A DNA stretch of 64,000 nucleotides. Origin: Neomesorhizobium sp963726065. GTDB taxonomy: Bacteria > Pseudomonadota > Alphaproteobacteria > Rhizobiales > Rhizobiaceae. The stretch is taken from NCBI GenBank assembly GCA_963726065.1, contig CAVSAU010000013.1:434001-498000 (forward strand), written 5' to 3'. Below, in pieces: positions 1 through 7,991 of the stretch. Made by a program: the position numbers and the translations under genes. The notes beneath the pieces are model-generated. The model saw only the letters and a list, made by a program, of their open reading frames with translations, made no database searches and was not told the DNA's origin. How positions within the stretch are numbered: position 1 is the first letter of the stretch; every line of letters starts with the position of its first letter.

Positions 1-11
1 GGAGAAAGTCA

Positions 12-383
12 ATGTCGGAAGCCGACAAGAAGCTTGTCCTCGCTGTGCTGAAAGGCGCCCTTATCGATCGCGACCCCGGCGTGGTGGATCGCCATTTCAC
101 GCCCGACTATAGGCAGCACAACCCCGCCATTCCGGATGGTCCTGACGCTATCGGTGGGCTGATCCCCACGCTTCCGGCCGGCAATGAACCTGGTATGGCC
201 GTCGCCTCGGGAGACCTGGTCATGGTGCACGGCCGTTATACGGGCCGGGCGCCGAAGCCGATGGTCGCCGTGGACATCTTCCAGGTGGTGGATGGCGAGG
301 TCGCCGAACACTGGGACGTGATGCAGGAAGAGGTGCCGGCCGACAAGACGGCGAACGGAAACGCGATGTTCACGCCGACCTAG
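12..383 (+). CDS. SnoaL-like / NTF2-superfamily protein
   Basis: Predicted 123-residue cytosolic protein of the SnoaL-like branch of the NTF2 superfamily. These small alpha+beta barrels include polyketide cyclases and many uncharacterised isomerase-like proteins. The family look is visible in the early 'VVDRHFTPDYRQHNP' stretch, followed by 'GDLVMVHGRYTG' and a C-terminal 'VDIFQVVDGEVAEHWDVMQE' strand pair. There is no signal peptide or membrane segment. The start is fixed by a GGAG ribosome site at the very edge of the window, 7 bases before the ATG, so the gene is complete. It converges on the YiiX-like gene and overlaps its end by 4 bp. The substrate cannot be read from the sequence. Confidence 0.8.
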   Translation: MSEADKKLVLAVLKGALIDRDPGVVDRHFTPDYRQHNPAIPDGPDAIGGLIPTLPAGNEPGMAVASGDLVMVHGRYTGRAPKPMVAVDIFQVVDGEVAEHWDVMQEEVPADKTANGNAMFTPT

Positions 384-1192
384 AGCGGTTCGGCCGCCCG
401 CAATTGCGCCTGCTCCTCGCCGCCGCTCCACACCAGCGTCTTGTAGTCGAAGCCGTATTGCAGCGTCGGCTTGACGATCTCGAAATAGGGCGAGAGGTCG
501 AAGTCGCGCGGCGTGTAGAGCGAGTGATGGCGGATGTGCAGGATTTCCTGCCGCGAATAGTCGGATTGCGCCGACGCGCGTCCGGGCGCACGGGTGATTT
601 CCGGCAGGATCGGGTAGCGGATGCCTTCATAGGCCTCGGCAATCAGCGTCGAGCAGATCGAGCGCGTCGGATCGCCGGAGCCGAACGCAATCAGGCGGCG
701 GCGCCAGCGGACTGGGATCGGCGGCGCCGGCAGGAAATAGCGCAGCATGTCGAAGATGTTCTTCATGTCGTATTTCAGCCCGAGCCGGCCGACCATGAAG
801 TTGACGACCTCGGCGCGATCCTCCGGCGTCAAGCCGCGCGGCCTGCAAATGCGGGTATTGTAGGTGCGGTATTTGGAGAGCGGCACGGCAATGCAGCCCT
901 CGCCCAGATTGACTTCGATGAGGCGGCGGGGCTCGCCGCCATCCTCGGGACCGGGCAAGGCGTCGCCGACATAAAGGGCGGCGTGCGACCATGTCGACTG
1001 GGTGAGATATTTGATGACGGCCGAAACCCGCTGGTTGCCCTCGATCAGCAGGATGTCGCCCGGTTCGAGCGAACGGCGAAGCGTTACGGGATCGGAGGGC
1101 GTATAGGGCTCGTAGCCCGACAACTCGCTTTTCAGCCGCCCCGCAAGCCAGCGGCCGAAGCGGTCGAGCGGGGTGTCGTCAGGCTGAGACAT
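380..1192 (-). CDS. YiiX/YebB-like permuted papain-fold enzyme (NlpC/P60 superfamily)
   Basis: Predicted 270-residue protein of the circularly permuted NlpC/P60 (YiiX-like) group, cysteine hydrolases or acyltransferases often acting on lipid or peptidoglycan-type amides. The permuted order of catalytic residues can be followed: 'PGDILL' near residue 45, His70 in 'WSHAALYVG', Glu93 in 'LIEV', and Cys180 in 'SICSTLIAEAY'. No clear signal peptide is seen, so the cellular site is uncertain. It is the last gene of a minus-strand run (CYTH, CHAD, then this), its start overlapping the CHAD gene by 14 bp, which argues for translational coupling. The family assignment rests on motif order. The substrate is unknown. 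Confidence 0.8.
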   Translation of the reverse strand: MSQPDDTPLDRFGRWLAGRLKSELSGYEPYTPSDPVTLRRSLEPGDILLIEGNQRVSAVIKYLTQSTWSHAALYVGDALPGPEDGGEPRRLIEVNLGEGCIAVPLSKYRTYNTRICRPRGLTPEDRAEVVNFMVGRLGLKYDMKNIFDMLRYFLPAPPIPVRWRRRLIAFGSGDPTRSICSTLIAEAYEGIRYPILPEITRAPGRASAQSDYSRQEILHIRHHSLYTPRDFDLSPYFEIVKPTLQYGFDYKTLVWSGGEEQAQLRAAEPL

Positions 1193-2126
1193 CGGCCGTA
1201 TCGGCCTGCGGCGGCGCGTTGCCGGCGCTGGATTGATAGCGGTCGGCGATCTTCCTGAGCGTGGGCTTGCGCTTTTCGCCGAACAGGCGCTGCGCTTCCT
1301 TGAGGCAGGCCTTGCGGAGGCGCTTTTCGCTGCGCTTCAACTGGCGGCGCAAAAGGGCGAGCTGTTTCCTGACGCCGAGTTCCCTGCCCTCTGCGTCGAT
1401 CAGCCAGCGCATGACAAAAATGTCGTTCAGATCACCCAGCTGCTCGCCAAGCGCCTCGACGGCCTTGCGGCGCGATTTCAACGGGGGCGGCCATACCCCG
1501 CGCAGCAGCGACAGATGCATCCAGTGCGCCTTCACCGCCTTGCGCAGATTGTGGAAATCCTCGGCCTTGCCGCGCTTCGCCGCGACCGCGAAGCCGCGCG
1601 CGGCATGGCGCAACGTCCTGCCCGAACCTTCGGCGAGCACATCGGCGGCAAGCTGCGGATCGTCCGGCAGAACAACGCCATGAAGCGCCATGCGGCCTTC
1701 GCCGCAGCCGGCGATCGCCGCAGCGATGACGGGACCGAGATCGGCGCGATCATGCGCGATGCGCTCGCGCCGGGCAACGAGCACGGCACGCACGTCGTCA
1801 AGTTCTCCGGAAGCGAATTCGTCGGGGAACTCCTTGACCAGCCGGTCGAACGTCTCGATCAGGGCGGTGGCCTCGCGGGCTCCGGCAATGGTGCGAGCGA
1901 TGTCGCGGTAGCGCCTGTTCTCCTTGCGGCAGAAGCCACGGTCGCCGGAGCGAACCAGGGCGAACAGAGCGCGCAATTCTTTGAACCGCTTGCGCGCATC
2001 GTGCAGGCCTTTTTCCGGCTCGGTGCGCGACGCTTCGAGGCTTTCCACCGCCCTGCCGATGCGGACGCCGGCGATGCGCCGGATTTCCCCGGTGAGCGGC
2101 AGCTTCGGGTCGATGTGGTAGGTCAT
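1179..2126 (-). CDS. CHAD domain protein
   Basis: Predicted 315-residue CHAD (conserved histidine alpha-helical domain) protein. CHAD proteins bind inorganic polyphosphate through basic surfaces. The sequence is helical and very basic, with the repeated His/Arg/Lys patterns expected: 'KGLHDARKRFKELRALFALV' in the first half and 'FHNLRKAVKAHWMHLSLLRG' in the second. An open frame continues far upstream, but the ATG at 2126 is chosen because it overlaps the stop of the CYTH gene as ATGA and starts directly before the domain. CYTH and CHAD are often fused in one protein; here they are separate, coupled genes. Function beyond polyphosphate association is inference. Confidence 0.88.
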   Translation of the reverse strand: MTYHIDPKLPLTGEIRRIAGVRIGRAVESLEASRTEPEKGLHDARKRFKELRALFALVRSGDRGFCRKENRRYRDIARTIAGAREATALIETFDRLVKEFPDEFASGELDDVRAVLVARRERIAHDRADLGPVIAAAIAGCGEGRMALHGVVLPDDPQLAADVLAEGSGRTLRHAARGFAVAAKRGKAEDFHNLRKAVKAHWMHLSLLRGVWPPPLKSRRKAVEALGEQLGDLNDIFVMRWLIDAEGRELGVRKQLALLRRQLKRSEKRLRKACLKEAQRLFGEKRKPTLRKIADRYQSSAGNAPPQADTADVSA

Positions 2127-2596
2127 GCGGCGACCGCCGGCATGCCCTGGCGGGCAAGAGAGGCATTGTAATAGGCGCCTTCGCCTGTCACCTCGCGGCC
2201 GAGCCAGCCCGGCAAGGACCCGTCCGGCACATCGTCGGGGGTTTCCAGTTCGGCGATGACGAGGCCGGCCAGCGCACCCGAAAACACATCGACCTCGTAG
2301 AGATAGCCGCGATGCCTGACATGGTGGCGGACCTTCTCGACGACATGGCCGACGGCGAATTCCGCCAGTTCCTCCGCCTCGTCGAGCGGGATCGGATATT
2401 CGAACTCGTCGCGCTCGCGGCGCCGGCTGCCGAATTTCAGCGTCAGCATGGCGGATGAACCATCCGAGATGCGCACCCTGACAGAGCGGTCGGCAGCCGC
2501 GGCCAAATAGAACTGCCGGATCGAAACGGCCGCGTCGGAGAGGCTGCGCCAGCCATCTCCGCTCACCAGAAACTTGCGTTCCACTTCCTTGGCCAT
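2123..2596 (-). CDS. CYTH domain protein (triphosphate tunnel enzyme family)
   Basis: Predicted 157-residue CYTH protein, a family of beta-tunnel enzymes that hydrolyse inorganic tripolyphosphate or other triphosphorylated substrates with a divalent metal. The signature ExExK is at the N-terminus ('KEVERKFLV'), followed by basic and acidic tunnel strands such as 'SVRVRISDGSSAMLTLKFGSRRRERDEFEYPI' in sequence order and a late 'YEVDVFSGALAGLVIAELE'. Length is at the short, single-domain end of the family. It leads the CYTH-CHAD-YiiX run and shares an ATGA overlap with CHAD. It is divergent from the CecR-type regulator, so both may answer to the palindrome between them. Confidence 0.88.
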   Translation of the reverse strand: MAKEVERKFLVSGDGWRSLSDAAVSIRQFYLAAAADRSVRVRISDGSSAMLTLKFGSRRRERDEFEYPIPLDEAEELAEFAVGHVVEKVRHHVRHRGYLYEVDVFSGALAGLVIAELETPDDVPDGSLPGWLGREVTGEGAYYNASLARQGMPAVAA

Positions 2597-2640
2597 CGGG
2601 CGTGAATAAAGCGCAGGCGGAGCGGCAGGGCAAGACGCTC

Positions 2641-2669
2641 TTGACTTTAATCATTCGATTGATTAAATT
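2641..2669 (+). promoter_or_regulatory. cecR-type promoter with palindromic operator; probable leaderless start
   Basis: A perfect palindrome TTTAATCA-N6-TGATTAAA spans 2646-2667 in an AT-rich island. A -35-like TTGACT (2641-2646) and a -10-like TAAATT (2664-2669) at 17 bp spacing overlap it. The -10 lies only 6 bp before the ATG at 2676 and no Shine-Dalgarno is present, so the transcript may be leaderless. Autoregulation by the TetR protein encoded just downstream is inferred. Confidence 0.6.
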
Positions 2670-2675
2670 ATTCCC

Positions 2676-3374
2676 ATGAACAAGACATCGAAATCGACAC
2701 CCGCTCAGCAAACGCCGCCATCCTCCGCGGATCAGACGCGCACCGCACTGGTGCGCGCCGCGCTGAAACTTTTCGGCTCCAACGGGTTCGACGGCACCTC
2801 GACGCGCGACATCGCCGCGCTCGCCAATGCCAACATCGGCAGCATCGCCTATCACTTCGGCGGCAAGGACGGGCTGAGGCTCGCCGCTGCCGACCATATC
2901 GTAGAGACCATCCAGGCGATTGCCGGCCAGGCGATCGGCAATCTCGACGCGACAATGGCAACCCGCCCCGGCCCGGACGCGGCGCGTGCGCAGCTCACCG
3001 CCGGAGTGGAGCGCATGATCACCTTCATCGTGGCATCGCCGGAGGCCGGCGAGGTGGTGCAGTTCGTGCTGCGGGAGCTCTCCCACCCGACAGCCGCGCT
3101 CGACCGCATCTACAACGGCGTTTTCGAGCCAATCCACAAGCGCCTCTGCCTTTTGTGGGAACAGGCGACCGGCGAGCCGGCCGAAAGCGACAAAACCAAG
3201 CTGACCGTGTTCACGCTGATCGGGCAGGTCGTCTACTTCCGCATCGGCCGCGAAGCGGTGCGACGCCGCATGGGCTGGACCGAAATCGGTCCCCGGCAGG
3301 CGGGCGCAATCATCGAAGTCGCCAGATCCAACCTCCTTGCCATCCTCGAAGGCCGAAAGGGCCAACCGTCATGA
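2676..3374 (+). CDS. TetR-family regulator, CecR (YbiH) type
   Basis: Predicted 232-residue TetR-family repressor. The N-terminal helix-turn-helix is at about residues 43-62 ('TSTRDIAALANANIGSIAYHF'), preceded by a low-complexity Ser/Pro/Gln tail. The C-terminal ligand domain ('MITFIVASPEAGEVVQFVLRE', then 'FTLIGQVVYFRIGREAVRRRMGW') matches the CecR/DUF1956 group. In Escherichia coli the CecR group regulates a ybhGFSR-type efflux system. Here the next three genes are an HlyD protein, an ABC ATPase and an ABC-2 permease, the same arrangement, with the HlyD start overlapping this stop as ATGA. A palindrome overlaps its own promoter, so negative autoregulation of the whole operon is likely. The inducer is not predictable. 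Confidence 0.88.
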   Translation: MNKTSKSTPAQQTPPSSADQTRTALVRAALKLFGSNGFDGTSTRDIAALANANIGSIAYHFGGKDGLRLAAADHIVETIQAIAGQAIGNLDATMATRPGPDAARAQLTAGVERMITFIVASPEAGEVVQFVLRELSHPTAALDRIYNGVFEPIHKRLCLLWEQATGEPAESDKTKLTVFTLIGQVVYFRIGREAVRRRMGWTEIGPRQAGAIIEVARSNLLAILEGRKGQPS

Positions 3375-4330
3375 GTATCTTCTGCTCAATTCCGTTCGCC
3401 GCGTCGCTGCTGTCCGCCTGCGGGCCTGGCGCTCCGCTCGCCGTCGGCTATGTCGAAGGCGAATTCGTGCTTCTGGCGCCGATCGAGGTCGCACAGGTCG
3501 AGACCGTTTCGGTGCGGCGTGGCGACCGGGTGGAGTCCGGCAAGCCCGTGGTTTCGCTGGAAGCCGCCGACGCAAGGATCGCGGTTGCACAGGCAATGTC
3601 GGCGGTGGCGCAAGCCGAGGCGCAGCTGGCCGACCTGAAGATCGGCAAGCGGCCTGAAGAGATCGCTGTGCTGGAAGCGGAACAGAAATCGGCGATGGCG
3701 CAAAAGGCGGAAGCCGAACGGGTGCAAACCCGGCTGAGCGACCTGTTGATAAGGGGAACCTCTACGCAGGCCGAATACGACAAGGCGGCCACCGCCTCCG
3801 AGCAGGCTGACGCCGCGGTCGGCCAGGCCGAGGCAAACCTGGCGGTGGCCAAACTGCCGGCACGGCCCGAAACCATCAAGGCGGCGGAGAAGCAGGTGGA
3901 GCAGGCGAAAGCCGTGCTCCAGAAAGCCGAATGGCAGCTTTCCAAGCGGGTGCTGTCGGCGCCTTCGGCCGGCCGCATCGACGACGTGATCCGCGACCCC
4001 GGCGATATCGCCGGACCGTCGGCGCCGGTGATCTCGATGCTACCCGACGGCGCGGTGAAGCTGAAGGTCTATGTGCCGGAAGCGCGCTTCTCGTCGGTGA
4101 AGGTCGGCGCGCTGCTCGACGTGCGCTGCGACGGCTGCAAGCCGGGGCTGACGGCGCGGGTGAGCTATGTCTCGCCCGATCCCGAATTCACGCCGCCGGT
4201 GATCTACTCGCTGGAGACCCGGCAGAAGCTCGTCTACCTCGTCGAAGCGCGGCCGGAAGGCGACGCGACACCGCTGCAACCGGGGCAGATCGTGGATGTG
4301 GATCTGAGGGATCCGGGCGGTAGGCAGTAG
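3371..4330 (+). CDS. HlyD/YbhG-like membrane fusion (periplasmic adaptor) protein
   Basis: Predicted 319-residue periplasmic adaptor of an ABC-type exporter. After a short hydrophobic leader there is a lipobox-like 'LLSAC' with Cys17. Next come a biotinyl-lipoyl-like strand region ('VEGEFVLLAPIEVAQVETV', 'GDRVESGKPVVSLE'), a long alanine/glutamate-rich coiled coil from about residue 65 to 190, and a return lipoyl/beta-barrel half ('SAPSAGRIDDVIRDPGDIAG'). Start chosen at the ATG overlapping the TetR stop (ATGA). Upstream codons in the frame belong to the regulator gene. The final codons (Gly-Gly-Arg-Gln-stop) run into an inverted repeat found between this gene and the ATPase. It would link the inner-membrane permease to an outer-membrane channel not encoded here. 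Confidence 0.88.
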   Translation: MSIFCSIPFAASLLSACGPGAPLAVGYVEGEFVLLAPIEVAQVETVSVRRGDRVESGKPVVSLEAADARIAVAQAMSAVAQAEAQLADLKIGKRPEEIAVLEAEQKSAMAQKAEAERVQTRLSDLLIRGTSTQAEYDKAATASEQADAAVGQAEANLAVAKLPARPETIKAAEKQVEQAKAVLQKAEWQLSKRVLSAPSAGRIDDVIRDPGDIAGPSAPVISMLPDGAVKLKVYVPEARFSSVKVGALLDVRCDGCKPGLTARVSYVSPDPEFTPPVIYSLETRQKLVYLVEARPEGDATPLQPGQIVDVDLRDPGGRQ

Positions 4331-4401
4331 GCTCAACAAACGAGTGGATGGCATGTCAAGCGTTCTGGTTTCCACGGGCTATTGCCCACTGCCTACTGCC
4401 C
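4322..4401. repeat. Intergenic inverted repeat between HlyD and ABC ATPase genes
   Basis: GGCAGTAGGC at 4323-4332 and its reverse complement GCCTACTGCC at 4391-4400 flank about 60 bp. The left arm contains the HlyD stop codon. The pair could fold in the operon mRNA and change the ratio of the two gene products. It has the look of a small mobile palindrome inserted in an otherwise overlapping operon. Confidence 0.6.
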
Positions 4402-4423
4402 CGCGAGCCGAAGGCGAAGCGTC

Positions 4424-5341
4424 ATGAACGCTATCGACGTCAAGAACCTGGTCAAGCGCTTCGGCGACAAGACCGTCGTCGACCATGTGACGATGACGGT
4501 CGCGGAGGGCGAGATCGTCGGCTTCCTCGGCCCGAACGGCTCGGGCAAGACGACGACGATCCGCATCATGTGCGGGCTGCTGACGCCGGAAGAAGGCGAA
4601 GGGGAAGTGCTGGGCTACAACCTGAGGACCGAAGGCCTGAAGATAAAGCGCGAAGTCGGCTACATGACGCAGAAGTTCTCGTTCTACGAGGACCTGACGA
4701 TCGCCGAGAACCTCGAATTCGTGGCGCGGCTCTACGGGCTGAAACCGGTCGGCGAGCACGTGACGAGGACGCTTGAAGAACTCGGCCTGACGACACGCAA
4801 GGACCAGCTTGCGGGAACGCTGTCGGGCGGCTGGAAGCAGCGCCTGGCGCTCGCAGCCTGCATCATGCACAAGCCGAAGCTGCTGCTGCTCGACGAGCCG
4901 ACGGCCGGCGTAGATCCCAAGGCGAGACGCGAATTCTGGGACGAGATCCACCGGCTGGCGCGCGGCGGGCTGACCGTGCTGGTGTCCACCCATTACATGG
5001 ATGAGGCCGAGCGGTGCCACCGCATCAGCTACATCTCCTATGGCAAGATGCTGGCAACCGGCACCGTCGACGAGGTGATCAGGAATGCCGGGCTGACGAC
5101 CTTCGTGGTGAGTGGCCCGAAACTCAACGAGGTGGCCGACGAGCTGGAAGGCAGGCCCGGCGTGACCCAGGTGGCGCCGTTCGGCGCCACGCTGCATGTC
5201 GTCGGTTCGGACAAGCAGGCGCTGACCGCCTCGCTGGCAGACCTGAAGAAGCGCAAGGACGTCACCGTCCAGCCGGGCGAAACCAGCCTGGAGGACGTCT
5301 TCATCCAGTTCATGGCGGGTTCGAAGGACAATATGGGATGA
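4424..5341 (+). CDS. ABC exporter ATP-binding protein (YbhF-like)
   Basis: Predicted 305-residue ABC ATPase. Walker A 'GPNGSGKT' is at residues 36-43, the signature 'LSGGWKQ' at about 133-139, Walker B 'LLLLDE' at 153-158, and an H-loop His follows in 'VSTHYMDEAE'. A roughly 75-residue C-terminal extension with 'VSGPKLNEVADELEG' is typical of drug-type ABC-2 exporters. Escherichia coli YbhF is a double-length ATPase, whereas this one is single, so it probably works as a homodimer. The start is the ATG at 4424, right before the first beta-strand; the in-frame ATG at 4382 lies in the intergenic repeat. Its stop overlaps the permease start as ATGA. Confidence 0.93.
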   Translation: MNAIDVKNLVKRFGDKTVVDHVTMTVAEGEIVGFLGPNGSGKTTTIRIMCGLLTPEEGEGEVLGYNLRTEGLKIKREVGYMTQKFSFYEDLTIAENLEFVARLYGLKPVGEHVTRTLEELGLTTRKDQLAGTLSGGWKQRLALAACIMHKPKLLLLDEPTAGVDPKARREFWDEIHRLARGGLTVLVSTHYMDEAERCHRISYISYGKMLATGTVDEVIRNAGLTTFVVSGPKLNEVADELEGRPGVTQVAPFGATLHVVGSDKQALTASLADLKKRKDVTVQPGETSLEDVFIQFMAGSKDNMG

Positions 5342-6474
5342 ACACGGTCTTTTCGTTCGCCCGGCTCGGCGCACTTTTGATGAAGGAATTCATCCAGATG
5401 CGGCGCGATCGCATCACCTTCGCCATGATGCTCGGCGTGCCGCTGATGCAGCTGCTCTTGTTCGGCTACGCCATCAACAACGACCCGAAGAGCCTGCCGG
5501 CCGCGCTCGTCGCCACCAGCAACGACCATTATACGCGCGCCATCGTCTCGGCGCTGCAGATGACGGACTACTATCGCTTCGACCATGTGCCGGCGAGCGC
5601 CGAAGAGGCCGAGGAGCTGATGGCCAACGGCACGGTGGCCTTCGTGGTGACCATTCCATCCGACTTCGCACGGCGCGTCGAGCGCGGCGACAACCCGCAG
5701 ATCCTGATCGAGGCCGACGCCACCGACCCTTCCGCCTCGAGCGGCGCGGTGTCGACGCTGGGCACGGTGGCCAGCCAGGCGCTGCTGCGCGAACGCGGCA
5801 TGCAGCAGGCGGCGGAACAGGATGCCGGCAGCCAGCTGCAGATGGTAGTGCACCGCCGCTACAACCCGGAAGGCATTTCGCAATACAACATCGTGCCCGG
5901 GCTGCTCGGCGTCATCCTGCAGATGACCATGGTGATGATGACATCGATCGCGCTGACCCGCGAAACCGAACGCGGCACGATGGAGAACCTGCTGGCGATG
6001 CCGGCCAGCCCGCTGGAGATCATGCTGGGCAAGGTGCTGCCCTACCTGGTGGTTGGCGCGGTGCAGGTGGCGGTGGTGCTGACCGCGGCGAAGGCGCTTT
6101 TCGCCATTCCCTTCACCGGGTCGCCGTCGCTGCTTCTGTCGACGATCCTGATCTTCGTGCTGGCGCTGGTGCTGCTCGGCTACACGATCTCGACCGTCGC
6201 GCGTACGCAGATGCAGGCGCTGCAGCTCACCTTCTTCTTCTTCCTGCCGTCGATCCTGCTGTCGGGTTTCATGTTTCCCTACCGCGGCATGCCGCAATGG
6301 GCGCAAATCTTCGGCGAAATCCTGCCGCTGACACATTTCCTGCGCATTATCCGCGCGGTGATGCTGAAGGGAGCCGAACTGCCGGCGATCGCCGTCGAAG
6401 TCGGCTGGCTGGTGTTGTTCGTGACGTTGTTTGCCGGCGTCGCGCTGGTGCGGTTCAGACGGACGCTGGATTGA
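5338..6474 (+). CDS. ABC-2 type permease (YbhS/YbhR-like)
   Basis: Predicted 378-residue ABC-2 permease. One N-terminal membrane segment ('ITFAMMLGVPLMQLLLFGYAI') is followed by a large external domain of about 150 residues. Five C-terminal membrane helices follow, including 'LLGVILQMTMVMMTSIALT', 'YLVVGAVQVAVVLTAAKALF' and 'FFFFLPSILLSGFMFPYRGM'. The conserved 'ETERGTMENLLAMP' coupling region is present. E. coli has two such subunits (YbhS and YbhR); only one is seen here, implying a homodimer with the single ATPase. Translation is coupled to the ATPase by an ATGA overlap. The exported compound is unknown; cephalosporin or chloramphenicol sensitivity phenotypes are known only for the E. coli system. 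Confidence 0.92.
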   Translation: MNTVFSFARLGALLMKEFIQMRRDRITFAMMLGVPLMQLLLFGYAINNDPKSLPAALVATSNDHYTRAIVSALQMTDYYRFDHVPASAEEAEELMANGTVAFVVTIPSDFARRVERGDNPQILIEADATDPSASSGAVSTLGTVASQALLRERGMQQAAEQDAGSQLQMVVHRRYNPEGISQYNIVPGLLGVILQMTMVMMTSIALTRETERGTMENLLAMPASPLEIMLGKVLPYLVVGAVQVAVVLTAAKALFAIPFTGSPSLLLSTILIFVLALVLLGYTISTVARTQMQALQLTFFFFLPSILLSGFMFPYRGMPQWAQIFGEILPLTHFLRIIRAVMLKGAELPAIAVEVGWLVLFVTLFAGVALVRFRRTLD

Positions 6475-6509
6475 GCGTGGCGCGCGCCGCGGCTTCGCCC
6501 GCGGCGCCG

Positions 6510-7350
6510 ATGCGAAAGGTTATCTGCGTGCTGCGAATTTCAAGCCCTTTCCGCTTCGCTCCCTGCATCATCCTGGCGTTGCTGTCGCTCGGCGCAGTCG
6601 CCGCCCAGGCAGCCCGCATCGACGATCTCTACCGCGCGCAAGTGGTGGTGAGCGGACGTGGCGAGGCAAACCGGGCAGCCGGCTTCGCGCAGTGCCTCGA
6701 GGACGTTCTGGTGAAGGTCTCGGGCGACCCGCGCCTGATCGGCGACGCGAGGGTAGCCGCGATCGCCGGCACCGCCGGCTCGATGGTCGCGGCCTTCACC
6801 TACCGCGACCGGCTGAGCGGCGTCCCTATCCATGACGAGCAAGGCTCCTACGACCGCCCGCAACGACCTGACCGTCGATTTCGATCCGATCAGCATCGAT
6901 GCCGCGCTGGAGCACCTCGGCCGCGAGCCGTGGCTTTCGCAGCGGCCGCGCGTCGTCGTGGTGCTCAGGGTGACGCCGCGAACCGGGCCGCCGTTCATGC
7001 TGTCCAGCGACAGCAGCGGCCCGAACGACGCCGACATGCGGTTTTCGCTTGCCGCCGCGGCGGCGCGGGTCGCCATGCCCATGGAATTGCCGCTGCAGGC
7101 CAATGCCGGCAAATCCGACCCCAAAGCAGCCAGCGGATCGGTCGCCGCCGGCAAGGGCGGCGACGAGGTCGAACTTTCGGGAACACTTGCCTGGAGCGAC
7201 GCGGCGAAGGGCTGGGTGGCAGACTGGCGAATCAAAACCGAAGGCCGGGATTATCTGTGGCAGGTGCGCGGCGTCGGCTTCGACGATGCCTTTCGAAACG
7301 GCATGCGAGGCGCCGCACAAGTGCTCTCTGGCAACGGCCAGCCAGCCTGA
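6510..7350 (+). pseudogene. DUF2066 domain protein (one frameshift)
   Basis: Exported protein of the DUF2066 family, function unknown. A signal peptide ('CIILALLSLGAVAAQAARIDDLY') precedes 'LVKVSGDPRL', the typical family start. The frame breaks near 6862: reading 'DRP' then jumping one base gives 'DLTVDFDPISIDAAL', the expected continuation. One extra A in the 'ccgcaacgacc' stretch explains it. Both halves are otherwise intact to the stop at 7350, giving roughly 279 residues. The start ATG at 6510 follows 35 bp after the ABC permease. Genuine inactivation is possible, but the single-base insertion matches the error type seen elsewhere in the window, so I expect a working gene. Confidence 0.75.
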
Positions 7351-7504
7351 AAAGGCTCAATACAGCCGTTTCCCGGCTTCCACAGCTTTCGCCATGACCG
7401 GCACAAACTTTTTCGGTCCGCGCCTAATTTGGCCCCATTCGGCAAACATGTGCAACTGACACGCGCGCCGTTCGTTGGTGTGCAGACTGACATGGAGGAC
7501 GCAT

Positions 7505-7897
7505 ATGCGCAATTTCCTTATCAATTCGGCGCTCGCCCTGGCGGTCGGCGTAACCAGCATGCCGCTGCTCACCGCTCCTGTGATTGCACAGGAACTCGAA
7601 CTCCGCATCGGGCCGGACGGCCCGCGCGTCAGGACCCGGGACTATTGCGACGACTACGACGACGATTGCCGTGGCGACTACCGGGGCGAGGAATACCGCA
7701 GCATGGGCGGCTACGAACGCCGCCAGCGCGGCTGCACCGAGGACAGGGCGCTCGACAAGGCCGAACGCATGGGGATCCGCCGGGCGCGCATCCTCTCGGC
7801 CGGACGCCGCACCATTGAAGTCGGCGGCAGGGCCCGCGGCGGCGACAGGGTCGCGGTGGTCTTCGGCCGCGAGCGCGGCTGCCCGGTCTACGGCTAA
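7505..7897 (+). CDS. Small secreted basic/acidic protein, unknown function
   Basis: Predicted 130-residue secreted protein I cannot assign to a named family. A signal peptide ends around 'TAPVIAQ-ELELRIG'. The mature part has an Asp/Arg-rich low-complexity segment ('YCDDYDDDCRGDYRGEEYR') and then a Cys-bounded C-terminal module ('GCTEDRALDKAERMGIRRA' ... 'RERGCPVYG') of a type common in small rhizobial periplasmic proteins. The start at 7505 is supported by GGAGG at 7494-7498, 6 bases upstream; the longer in-frame start at 7475 has no such site and would bury the signal peptide. A strong terminator hairpin follows the stop. Confidence 0.7.
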   Translation: MRNFLINSALALAVGVTSMPLLTAPVIAQELELRIGPDGPRVRTRDYCDDYDDDCRGDYRGEEYRSMGGYERRQRGCTEDRALDKAERMGIRRARILSAGRRTIEVGGRARGGDRVAVVFGRERGCPVYG

Positions 7898-7910
7898 CAA
7901 CGACCGCCCC

Positions 7911-7940
7911 TCGCTGACGGCCTAGGCCGTCAGCGATTTT
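7911..7940 (+). terminator. Intrinsic terminator after the small secreted protein
   Basis: A 26-bp perfect palindrome, TCGCTGACGGCC-TA-GGCCGTCAGCGA (7911-7936), is followed directly by TTTT. It lies between the plus-strand secreted-protein gene and the minus-strand dehydratase, so it may serve both directions. Confidence 0.85.
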
Positions 7941-7991
7941 GGCCGCAATTGTTGGACGCCAGGTGAAAAATCACCTGGCTGCAAAATGCTC
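7941..7991. repeat. Dispersed palindromic repeat, copy 1
   Basis: Copy of the GCCGCAttt...ACGCCAGGTGA/TCACCTGGCTGCAAAATGCT family. The palindrome GCCAGGTGA-AAAA-TCACCTGGC is at 7958-7979. Its right end forms part of the stop codon of the minus-strand dehydratase gene. Related copies lie near 17.5, 36.3, 50.5 and 55.5 kb. Confidence 0.85.

Noticed and set aside
2127..3365. N-terminal extension of the CHAD frame across CYTH and TetR genes
   Set aside because: It is antisense or out of frame to recognised genes; the ATGA overlap fixes the CHAD start at 2126.
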